Assembly: GCA_905221605.1 (NCBI GenBank)
Contig: CAJNDS010002327.1
Coordinates: forward strand, 297,997-361,996
Reading direction: 5' to 3'
DNA: 64,000 nucleotides
Origin: Symbiodinium natans
Lineage: Eukaryota > Sar > Dinophyceae > Suessiales > Symbiodiniaceae
Shown: positions 12,201 through 21,300 of the stretch, one piece after another
How the letters are laid out: the number at the start of each line of letters is the position of its first letter
Numbering within the stretch: the stretch's first letter is position 1
Notes under the pieces: generated by a model
What the model was told of the DNA's origin: nothing
The model's database searches: none
The model's input: only the letters and a program-made list of their open reading frames with translations
Made by a program: the position numbers and the translations under genes

Positions 12201-13917
12201 TGACCTCAATGCCATTCTCATGTTGTGGTTTGGCTTGCAGAGTAACAGAGCATGGGAGGCAAGATCCGAGTCAGCGGATGGGATGGAAGCCAGCCGATGG
12301 GTAGGTATGGACGCTTGGACCTGTTATTTGCATGGCCCTAGCAAGCCAAACACATATGAAAGATTCATCGATGTGCTGGCCTTCTGTGGAAACTCAGGCA
12401 ACATGGACACCCCGGTGGAAGTTACGCTTAGCTGCCACAGTCAGGAGGATTTGGACGAAGGACCTGAAAGGCCTTTAGAATCGCGTTGAGACGTCGAGCC
12501 TTGACCTTCCTTCTCGAAGTTTTCCCTTCATTTGCGGCGCCTGCGGCGCTGTGGCATGCTGCTTCGTTTTCAACCTAAGACCTAAGACGCTTCTGCCGAA
12601 CTTCTGCCCAAGACCGTCCCATTCCTGAGCGTTTGCAGGAATCAAGCAGCTGACCACTCTGCTGGAGGACCTCCGCCGCCCAGCTTGCATTGTGGGCGGC
12701 TTTTCATTGCCAGTGCACAGCCCGTCATCTGCGTGATGTTCCTTGTGGCCTAGGATGTGAGGCAAACGGAGGGAAGGAAAGCGAGAGAGAGTGAGAGAGA
12801 AAGGCAGAGAGAGAAAGAGGGAGAGAGAGTATAACTCCGTGAACCACTTGAGACAGCCATGCACGTTTTTGCCAACCCTCTTCATCAAACTGGGGGACGT
12901 CCTTGTATGTGGCTGCGTCGTGTCTCTGTTTGCTACACACCGGGGGAAACACACCCTTACACTTTGGTATGTGTTGATGGGAAGCCCCTCGCTTCTGACC
13001 AAAAAGTCCGTCTCACGTGGACAACGAAGTCGGGTGCGCCTGTTGCGCGGAGGGGTCCGCCAGGGCTCCTTCATACCCAGCAGAAGAAGGCAGCAGAAGA
13101 AGAAGCAGAAGAAGAAGAAAAAAGAGAAGAAAAAGGAGAAGAAGAAGATAGAAGAAGAAGATAGAAGAAGAAGAAAGAAGAAGAAGCAGAAGAAGAATAG
13201 TAATAAGAAGAAGAAGGAGAAGAAGAAGAAGAAGAAGAAGAAGCAGAAGAAGAAGAAGAAGAAGAAGAAGAAGAAGAAGAAGAAGAAGAAGAAGAAGAAG
13301 AAGAAGAAGAAGAAGAAGAAGAAGAAGAAGAAGAATAAGAAGAAGAAGAAGAAGAAAAAGAAGAAGAAGAAGAAGAAGAAGAAGAAGAAGAAGAAGAAGA
13401 AGAAGAAGAAGAAGAAGAAGAAGAAGAAGAAGAAGAAGAAGAAGAAGAAGAAGAAGAAGAAGAAGAAGAAGAAGAAGAAGAAGAAGAAGAAAGAAGAAGA
13501 AGAAGAAGAAGAAGAAGAAGAAGAAGAAGAAGAAGAAGAAGAAGAAGAAGAAGAAGAAGAAGAAGAAGAAGAAGAAGAAGAAGAAGAAGAAGAAGAAGAA
13601 GAAGAAGAAGAAGAAGAAGCAGCAGCAGAAGAAGAAGAAGGAGAAGAAGAAGAAGAAGGAGAAGAAGAAGAAGAAGGAGAGAGAAAGAGAGTCAGACAGA
13701 GAGGGAGAGAGCGTTTTCACCCTCTTGAGGGGGCCTCTTCGCTGAGTAGAAGAAGAGAGGGAGAGAGGTCTGGAGTTCGGGCACGCTTGAGCGCAGGGGC
13801 CTTCGGGCTCATGCCCAGCAGAAGCAGAAGAGGGAGAGAAAGAGAGAGAGAGAGAGAGACAGAGATGGGACTCTCGCGCCCTTCGGGGCGGCTCCCCTCT
13901 GGGGGGCCTAGCGTGTG

Positions 13918-13949
<32 letters not shown>

Positions 13950-16900
13950 GACAGAGAGAGAAAAAGAAGAAGAAGAGAGAGAAGGAGAGCACTGGCCTCA
14001 GTTGGATCCAGCCGCGTATTCCTGGTCAAGTCCCGGGGCCATCAGGTTTGATATCCAAACCCCCCCTCTGTTTCCGTCGCCACAACAAGTAGGGCGGCCG
14101 GACTGTAGGGGGGCTTGCCCCCAAGCCGCATGAAAGAAATGCAAGCACACAAGGAGTCTGCGAGCAAACAAACAAGACAGAGAGACATCTTGCTCAGGTA
14201 GCCACTTCTCTCGCCGGGTGCATAGTGCTTACCGCTTGCCTCTTCGGGTGTCTGCATGCATCTGCGATCGATGCTCCCAGTGGTCAGCAGAGATGTCCGT
14301 CATGGAACACACCGGCGCCAGAGTCGCTCCTGCAAGTACTAAGTCTTTTAAGTCCACTTTCTTTTTTACGCTACGCGACCCGCCTCGGCCGGACCTGCCC
14401 AGCACAGGTGAGAAGGTGCTGTTAGCCTTCCGCGCTTTCAGAGGCTTCGTGCCATCAAACCCTTTTGGGACCCTGTTGTAGCACACCCCAACCGTGGGAG
14501 AGGTAAAGCAAGCAAGGCAACTGGGTTTGTGTGGTGAGTGGATCAGAGACGAGTAAAGGGGTGTGGGCGGGGGGGGCGGGGCGTGTCATTCAGTTTCTGT
14601 CGGCAAGTCGCTTCCATGTCGAGGAGAGGCATGGAGAGGCTCTGAGCTTTCGAGGTTATTGCTACAAGCGCGGTATCAGCCCGGTCCCGGAGCTGCCTTG
14701 GGCTCAGAGAAAAGTACAGAGCATGGAAATGGACGGGAAGGACCCTGTCGTGTTAGGCCATGGTGTTTGTGAGCTCTCTCGGGCCTTTGCTTGCGGCAAG
14801 ACCGTTTGCCAATGTAAGGGCATACGGATCAACAAAAGCCTTCGCAAGGATCCAGAGCCAACTATGCATCCTTGCACTGCAGGGGGGTGGAGCATCCACC
14901 CCCAGAACATCCCACACAAAAATCCTGCAGAGTAACTCTGGAGTGCCCTGCACCCAAAGCATCACACAGCGAGTCACCCCAGAGATCCCCGGAAAATCTC
15001 ACACAGATTGCATGACAATTTTCAAGGATAAAACATAATCCACGTAGCGGCCCTGTGCGGCCCTGAGCTATTGGAGCCAAACCGAGCCAAACAACTTTTG
15101 AGCCAGCCCGCAGCTGACATCGTTACCACCTCTAGTCAAACGCAAATACTGCTTCGTGCGTTTGTGTGCGTGTCTACCTCAAGCGGTTCTGGCAAGCTCT
15201 CGCGCTAATCGGCCTCTTGCCACAGTGAACATCGATGTGCGCGAGCATGTGCATCTTTCATCGCTGTGGTGAGCCCTTCTCCATTGGAACATATTGGAAC
15301 GCTTTCTCCGGTTGTTTAGTTTACAACTCTGTGCCTTGCCCATAGTATCGCAATACCACCGTTTCTCCACACATATTTCTTGGTCGTGACATGCGACGAT
15401 ATTTCATGGCACTCGGTCGGTGTTTATTTTTTTTTAAATCCACTGACCTGCAAGTTGAAGCTTTCTTTGATCCTCGTAGTTTTCCCACTGCCCCTGCATT
15501 TGAGCAGTGCTTGAGCAGTACTGATATCCGAGGTTAGTCCGCAAAAGCTAGCTCTTTCGGAGGTCACGATCGTTTTTGTTTGCCCTCTCTCTTCCTGGGT
15601 TAAACATCAGTCTGAAGCTTTGTACTACAATGGTCTGAGAACTCAGCAAGTGATTGATGTTTTCGATTTAACGGACCCCCTGCCCCTCCCCCATGCCCCC
15701 GAATGAACATGAAAGCCAGCTTAATGTGTTATTTGTGTGTGTACTCCGGACCTGCGAGTTGTGCTGAGTAGGTGGGACTGAATTCCTGTGAGTGTCTGTT
15801 GTCAACTAATTCCTAAACCGGATCCTTTTTTTGGCCTCAGGACGCTTGCTTGAGCCTGTCTCTACTCTGAATGGACACTGAGATGTCAAAAGCAGGCAAA
15901 GGCAAAGGTACAATGCTCCTTTTTTTTGTGAGAATGCTACGTCCTGGTCGCCCCCTGTCTTCACTACAATTCATTGCCATTCTACAGTGCAGTACATCGC
16001 CATTCTGCAATATGGTTTGCTGTTTTCATAAGTCGCCTTCCCCCAGTAGTGTCCAGCGGTTTTCGGGCAGTACGTGGGCGCAAGTGTCACCATGAGTGTC
16101 AAAGCATCTCGCACCGAAGATACTTCTGCTCAGGTACCACTTGCTCTCCTGAGTCTGCCGATGGTCTAGCAACAGGCTTGGTTGGTGTGGACTGGGGATA
16201 CTCGGCCCTACGGCCCTAACGGCCCAACGGCCCTACTAGGAGGGCGAGATGGTCTGGACTCCTCGAAATACGCTCAGTTAATCGCTCAAGTTCATCGCTG
16301 CACCAACTTCGTTTCGTTGCACGCTTGCAGTGAATCGACGTCGGGATTTTTCGTTCACTGCCCGCGACACACTCGTCAAACAACGAAGGACCATGAGAGG
16401 TCGCATTGGCCGTGGGCAACAATCATGTGTCAGTTTAACTTCTGTATCTTTACCAAGACATCAAGACATCCAACTAGCGTTAACTCGCATCAGTAAAGCT
16501 GCCACCAGCTGCACCCATTCTGCGCATTGCGGTACACATCTTAGTTCTGCTGGTACTGCCTTTTGCGGCCATGCGCTGGACTGCTATCAGTCCATTAGTG
16601 TGCTCGGCTAACAGCACTGGAGTCGAACTGTCAGAAACTGCTCGTCGATGCTTTATATAAGTTCCTGCAGTTCATACTTTGCTGCTCATTTCGCGCCTTC
16701 CCAGCCATATCAGGCACAAGATCTGGGGTGCGAATCCCTCAACGGACGCAAACTCCAGTGCAGCTGTAGCTTTAATTCAGTCTGCGTTTCTGGGCGCCAG
16801 ATGAGCGGAGACCTAAGCCCTGTAAGCTAGGAAGCATTGAATTTGGTTTGAAGCCTTGCACGCTTCGGCAGTTGGGCACGTAAGCTGAGGGCCGTGGCGC

Positions 16901-18300
16901 TCAAAGCATCGCAGAGCGTAAGCAGTGTGTAAGCCACACGTGAGCTCGGCGTAGCAAATGCAATTGAGGTCGCGGACGGCCCTTAACCGCACAGCAGACA
17001 GTCAGATGCTCAAACACTCAGAACTTCAGAACGTGTTGGATGTTTAGGATTTAAGGCTCAGGGCTCAGGGCTTAGGGCTTGAGGGTTGCGAGTGTCAGCT
17101 TTTCAGTTTGTGTCCGACATGCACGCTCCCTCCTACACTTTGGGCGTAAGGTCGTAAGTGCAGAAGCTGTTGCTTTCTTTGCCGGTCATGTTAGGTTTCT
17201 CATGTTATTCTGGCTTGCAAGGTTGCCTTGCAAGCTTGAGAACAGCCCCATCCAGCAAAACGCGGCAGCTTCTCAAGTCGCCCCTGAAGATATCATCATT
17301 ACGGCAACGCATGTGGTCACTGCGGCTCATCTGGCCAACCCTGAGTCCGCATCCAGCACAGGTGATCGCAGGTGCTTTTCTGATCATTTTCCAGGCTGCT
17401 CGCTGGAACCATGTGCCTATAGGCTGTTAGGTGGTTTGGGTATGTATGTTTGAGTAAGGGTGAAGGCGAGCTGCTAGCAGACATAGTTTCATCACGTGGT
17501 GGCACAGCCAGGATCGCAAGAGCTGCAGTTTCCATGAGTATCATGGAATCCCCAGCCTGCCTTAAATGATCTGTAATGTATGCTTGGTCGAGGTTGCTCG
17601 GGAAGTCAGTAAAGGGCTGACTTTCCCACGAGGAAATGTTGGAGGCTGTGTCCAGCCTGGTCAGTTTTGTCTTGCATGCACTCGAAGGTTGTAAGATGCT
17701 GTAAGTACCTGGTCGTTATCAAATTTCTATCTGAGACACGGCTTTGCCACACAGGCCATGGGATGCTACAAGATGGCTTCGGCCTGTTCAGGTTTTGCCG
17801 AGCCTGTGGCAGACCTTAGTTTGAGCCTGCCTGTACTCGTACCGTAAATGGGGCATGACTGCTCCAGATAGTCAGTGAAAGGCTGACGTTCCCACGAGGA
17901 AAGGCGTATCGTATGTTGAGGTTCTTCTGACAGCCTGGTCGGTAGTAGCACAACACAGCTATCAGTTCTGTGAGGTTGCGAGCCGCATGTGACAATCTCT
18001 AGACTCGGGGCAAGCTGGAAAGCTCTATTCGCACAGACACGCCTTTGCCAGACATTGGGGAGGCAATGGGATGCCGCAAGAGATACGGCCTGTTCAATTG
18101 ATGTTTTGCCGAGCCTGTGGCAGACCCTATTGCCAATTCGATCCAGTGCTTCGCGATGGATTACAGAAAGCATCAGGAAGCTGCGGCAAGTCAATCCGCA
18201 AAGTGATGCATAGAAACATATAGAAACCAGTATCTCCTCGTTTCCCAGGTCTGCTTTGAACAGAATGTCATGTCCTGTGAAGTTGTCTAAGGTCTGTTCG
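6250..18300 (+). CDS. KH-domain protein gene, tandem copy 1
   Basis: This multi-exon gene is repeated at 18326-25760. Exons supported by comparison of copies or by splice sites: 6698-6784, 6840-6931, 8134-8190, 8298-8423, 9530-9617, 10356-10391, 10843-10891, 10960-11033, 11844-11883, 12105-12140, 12259-12300, 12398-12460, 12639 to about 12686, and 14655-14708. Joined, the exons from 10843 on encode one KH domain, an RNA- or ssDNA-binding fold. The GxxG loop is GRKG within PRLIGRKGCNLRPI. N-terminal exons encode Ser/Pro/Ala-rich, probably disordered sequence. First and last exons are not identified; conserved DNA continues to about 18.3 kb. The specific RNA target and cellular role cannot be read from sequence. 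Confidence 0.75.
6698..6931 (+). CDS. KH gene copy 1, two N-terminal exons around a 55-nt intron
   Basis: Exon 6698-6784 encodes LEAKLDEFVDELVNQPPRLL, then ends in GAFGR before a GCAAGT donor. Exon 6840-6931 encodes a segment ending YDAMKLEDMEQLGAIK before a GTAAAG donor (or a stop TAA at 6933). The 55-nt intron in copy 1 has one more base than its 54-nt counterpart in copy 2. That extra base would be a frameshift if the region were continuous coding, but it is harmless if spliced. This supports the GC-AG intron. Confidence 0.65.
8134..8423 (+). CDS. KH gene copy 1, Ser/Pro-rich exons
   Basis: Exon 8134-8190 (19 codons, phase 0) encodes MAPLNLKDPQPMSSQGK between TTTAG and a GTACGT donor. Exon 8298-8423 encodes ERAAAKEIRAPSPSSPMHVT and further Thr/Ser/Ala-rich sequence, ending at a GTACAT donor. 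This part is almost identical to copy 2, so divergence gives little help with frame. The call rests on splice sites and composition. The sequence looks disordered. Confidence 0.6.
8651..9123. other. about 470-bp block present only in copy 1
   Basis: Copies 1 and 2 align up to TTTCCAAGTTAT and again from GAGTGTGGG.TTTATGAACGG. In copy 2 only a few bases separate these landmarks (20333-20343). In copy 1 about 470 bp intervene. It lies between two predicted exons, so it is intronic. No coding domain or clear terminal repeat was recognised. It may be an insertion in copy 1 or a deletion in copy 2. Confidence 0.75.
9530..9617 (+). CDS. KH gene copy 1, Pro/Ser/Thr-rich exon
   Basis: The exon begins after CTTGCAG and ends at a GTACAG donor. 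It encodes PAPFSPTTSTPSWHLGKNF and then a short Ala/Ser/Gly segment. In this frame one base difference from copy 2 (ACT/ACG) is synonymous. Other frames are also open here, so the frame is moderately supported. Confidence 0.5.
10356..10391 (+). CDS. KH gene copy 1, short Ala/Pro-rich exon
   Basis: The short exon after TTGTCAG ends at a GC donor (GCAGTC). It reads either QADAADAPTAP or, in another frame, a Pro/Met-rich string (PMPPMPPPP). Both copies conserve the boundaries, but the base differences do not decide the frame. Confidence 0.45.
10843..12686 (+). CDS. KH domain of copy 1, split over seven mini-exons
   Basis: Exons: 10843-10891 (VAGDRLEAGLAPRRRA), 10960-11033 (GQLLCRFVFAGFDACRHAA), 11844-11883 (ADFELVPRLIGRKG), 12105-12140 (CNLRPISHACR), 12259-12300 (GKIRVSGWDGSQPM), 12398-12460 (MDTPVEVTLSCHSQEDLDE), 12639 to about 12686 (GIKQLTTLLEDLRRPA). 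Junction phases agree at every step (1,0,1,1,1,1). The result reads as a continuous KH fold: beta strand, helix, GRKG loop, helix, GKIRVSG strand, strand, and final amphipathic helix. Donors are GC (10892, 11034, 11884, 12141), GT (12301) and GA (12461). Acceptors are AG, and every exon starts with G. In exon 10960-11033 almost all differences from copy 2 are at third codon positions. Confidence 0.85.
12740..14560. repeat. intronic GAA array and double-hairpin cluster, copy 1 only
   Basis: Between the exons at 12639 and 14655 copy 1 holds a GA-rich tract, a GAA array of about 500 bp (about 13200-13690), and double-hairpin modules near 13024-13075, 13771-13822, 13865-13920 and 14093-14135. The equivalent intron in copy 2 (about 23480-23820) is only a few hundred bases and lacks the array. 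Poly-Lys, poly-Glu and poly-Leu open frames here come from the repeat. Confidence 0.9.
14655..14708 (+). CDS. KH gene copy 1, exon following the KH domain
   Basis: The exon encodes GYCYKRGISPVPELPWAQ. Copy 2 (23821-23874) has the same frame, with two synonymous changes at the start and V/I and A/T replacements. The exon may start a few codons earlier. The donor is GA here (GAAAAG) and GC in copy 2 (GCAAAG). From 14709 to 18300 copies 1 and 2 still share dispersed blocks, for example 16120-16200 with 24418-24480, but I could not fix further exons. Confidence 0.75.
17041..17090. repeat. degenerate TTTAGGG-like tract
   Basis: Short run of TTTAGG, CTCAGGG, CTTAGGG and CTTGAGGG units. It resembles degenerate plant/algal-type telomere repeats and similar tracts elsewhere in the window. 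Confidence 0.5.
17740..18150 (+). repeat. paired intronic repeat, also twice in copy 2
   Basis: A block reading ATGGGATGC.ACAAGA...CGGCCTGTTCA.....TTTTGCCGAGC and GTGGCAGACC occurs near 17757 and again near 18062. Copy 2 has matching blocks near 25365 and 25680. It marks the 3' end of each duplicated unit. Whether it is coding is unclear. Confidence 0.6.
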
Positions 18301-18325
18301 TGATTTGCGGTTTCCATGGGTCCAT

Positions 18326-21300
18326 GTCCCTCTTGCAAGGACGTGCCGCACCGTGTCTGTCAGCATGTCAGGTTTGTCAGTTGAGCTTGCTCGGTCCGGC
18401 TCAGCATTTGGCTTGCGCAAGTAGCGATCGCAGCAAAGTGGGCTCTCTGCTGCCCCGCATCATGGATCAACAGTTAGTATGCCTGATTTGGGCAGGGTAC
18501 ATCCTCCACTCTTGGTTTGTAATATGCTTGTTTTCTTGGAATGTTCGCAGAATGAAGTGCTTGAAGCGCATCCTTTGGCCGGATGTCTGTTGTTCATGAT
18601 GAGGAGACTGGTAGGAGACTGATGCTTGCACTCTTCTCGTTCGTGTGGTTCCCTGAGTCTCGCTCCATCCAAGGAAGCTTCAATCACTTGCCATGGCGCT
18701 TCCTTTCAGCACTTCGTCTGCAAATTGAAAGACCATGAAAGACCAGCCTTGTTGCCTTTTTGGTGAGATCTCGGCTGCGCAGACGCAGCGAGGCCTCGAG
18801 GCCAAGTTGGATGAGTTTGTGGATGAGTTGGTCAATCAACCACCTCGCCTGCTTGGAGCTTTCGGACGGGCAAGTGCGCGCACTCACCAAAGTCCTGCCG
18901 CCATTGCCCGTCCAGCATCGCAGCAAGTTGCCGCAGGAAAGTCAACGGCGAACCCGAAGACGCCCTACGATGCAATGAAGCTGGAAGACATGGAGCAGCT
19001 CGGTGCGATCAAGCTGTAAAGATCTCTGCAAAGGCAGTTTTGTGCTAACGGTCAGCGTTGCAGGAGTCCTGTGTGCCACAGTTGTGCCACCAATTTGCCA
19101 GTGAGCTGCGCAGTTCCATGTTTCAAGCTTAGCACTTCAGGTCCACCCCCAGCACAGCCGCCGATGACGCTGTTGTCTCACACGAGGAGATCACGCCAAC
19201 GTGCAGACACATGGCAAAGTAGAAGTCCCCAACGTCTCAAAGCACTATTTTGCTTTTCTTTTGGAGTGGGCTTAGCAGGTGGCTGATGGGCGACAAAGTC
19301 GTGGTCGACGGACCTTTGCTGTTGCATTGTGATCGAAGGCTTTAGCGAGAACAGAGGTAGATGGTGACCTGTTCAGTGAATCAGGCACTTGCACGTTCCA
19401 GAACTAATCTCGGTTACATAGGAGCTGAAGTCCGAAGTTACTTCTAGTGGCTGCATACTGTTGAAAGCTTTGTGGTGTGGAGTCGCTCTTCACTGAGGCC
19501 GCTCGGCTACATCACTTTCTGATTCGCCTCGCACTCCCTGGCGCAATCTCATGCCCATGAAGGCTCACTGACATGCTGTTTGCAAGCTTCGACTTATCTT
19601 TTTTATCTTTGGAGGGTGGTTTGCAGACCTGCTCGGAGTGAGCATTGCGTGCTTTTGTCTGCAGGTACCCGTCCCTGCAGCATGCTGGAAGGACGCAGCT
19701 GCAACGAAATACAAACGAAAGTGATGTCGTGTTGCCCTGTGTCTGACACCCCCTCCCCCGCCCGCCCCCCGCAGAAGAGGAGGCAACTGCAACAGCTGCC
19801 CAGTGCTTGATTTAGGCAGTGATGGCTCCTTTGAATCTCAAGGATCCTCAACCCATGTCGAGCCAGGGCAAAGTACGTCAAGATGCATCACAATACTGAA
19901 AACAGGCGAAAGGCGCCAGAAGTCGACGCATCTTGACGCCAGCTTGGAGCCGTCGTTGTTCTTGCATCCCAATACTCAGAGAGCGAGCTGCTGCGAAGGA
20001 GATCCGTGCTCCGTCCCCGTCGTCCCCAATGCACGTGACCACTGGACATACTGGACCCAAGAGCGCTGAAGTCAGCACGGATGCAACGCGGGAGTCAGCT
20101 GCTGAGTACATTGTGAAAGCACCGTGCACTCTTGCTCACAGTGAAACATGAAGCTGCTCTTCTGACCAGGTCTGAGCAGAGGTGTAAAGTGTGTAAGGTT
20201 TGGCTAATATGTGATCTTGGGCCGTGAGGCACTGCGTCAGCTCCGGCCTGCCAGCTCTGGCGGCGTGGGCGGCTTCCGAGGCGAGTCAAGATCAGACCGT
20301 TCGTGTCAACGCATCGTAGAATTTCCAAGTTATAAACGAGTGTGGGCTTTATGAACGGACGAGTGAGTGAACAGGAGGGTCGACGGTACGGGGGAGAGGC
20401 GAGTCAGCGTGACAGGGGAAAATGGGGTCTTGGGACGGGTTTCCTGAGCCGAGCACATAGATAGAACATGTCATATTTCATCTATGGGTTCGGCCATTCC
20501 TGAGGCACATGATGTCTGTGGCTTGTGGCCGCAGTACTGTGAAACTTGGTACAGCCACCGAACGCGCTGTCATCGTGTTGCCTCGAGCTGTGAGCTGCCC
20601 AGGCGCGAGCTGGCCGATTCACCTGCTTGAGCACCACCCCAGAAGTAAGGCGGGACATATGGCAGAGCTGCCAATCACAGGCACAAGTCAGTCACAAGTC
20701 ACAAGTCACAAGTTCATGTTGTGTACATGTCTTGCTCGTGCTTGCAGGCCTGCTCCGTTCTCTCCGACCACGTCCACTCCGTCCTGGCACCTCGGCAAAA
20801 ACTTTCGAACGCTCAGCGCTCAATCTGGCTTGGAAGTACAGTGTGGTACTTTCCGGCATGCTTGGAGTCACCTTTGGAGTGAACCGTTCAACCATCTCAG
20901 TCATTGTCGTTGCCCCTCCGTTGGAGCTTAAAGCAGTACGAAGCAGTACGAAGCAATACGAAGCAGCAAGACAAAACAATAGGAAGTGCGTTTCTTGAGG
21001 CCTGTGCCCCCGCCGTTTGATGCCCCAACGTTGCCGCCTGGACTCGAGAGGCCTGGGCTTTCAGAAGCCAAATTGCCCTCTCGATGCCTGAAGTCCTGAA
21101 GCCGACAGAGACGGAAGGGATGTGCGCGACTGTGTGCGTGACAGTGAGTGTGCTAGCTGCTAGCACAGATTTCGTGCCAGTAGGTGTTGTGCATTCAGTA
21201 ACACCAAGCTGGCGCATAGTGAGCGTAGATCAGTGACTGCAACGGATTTTTGCTTCTCTGCGGGGGGCCTGAGAATCACAGACAGGATCCAGGCCAACGA

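Noticed and set aside
12791-14092. 433-codon frame with poly-Lys and poly-Glu, and a 338-codon minus-strand poly-Leu frame
   Set aside because: Products of the GAA array; the frame only shifts from Lys to Glu where the array slips by one base. Copy 2 of the gene lacks the array.
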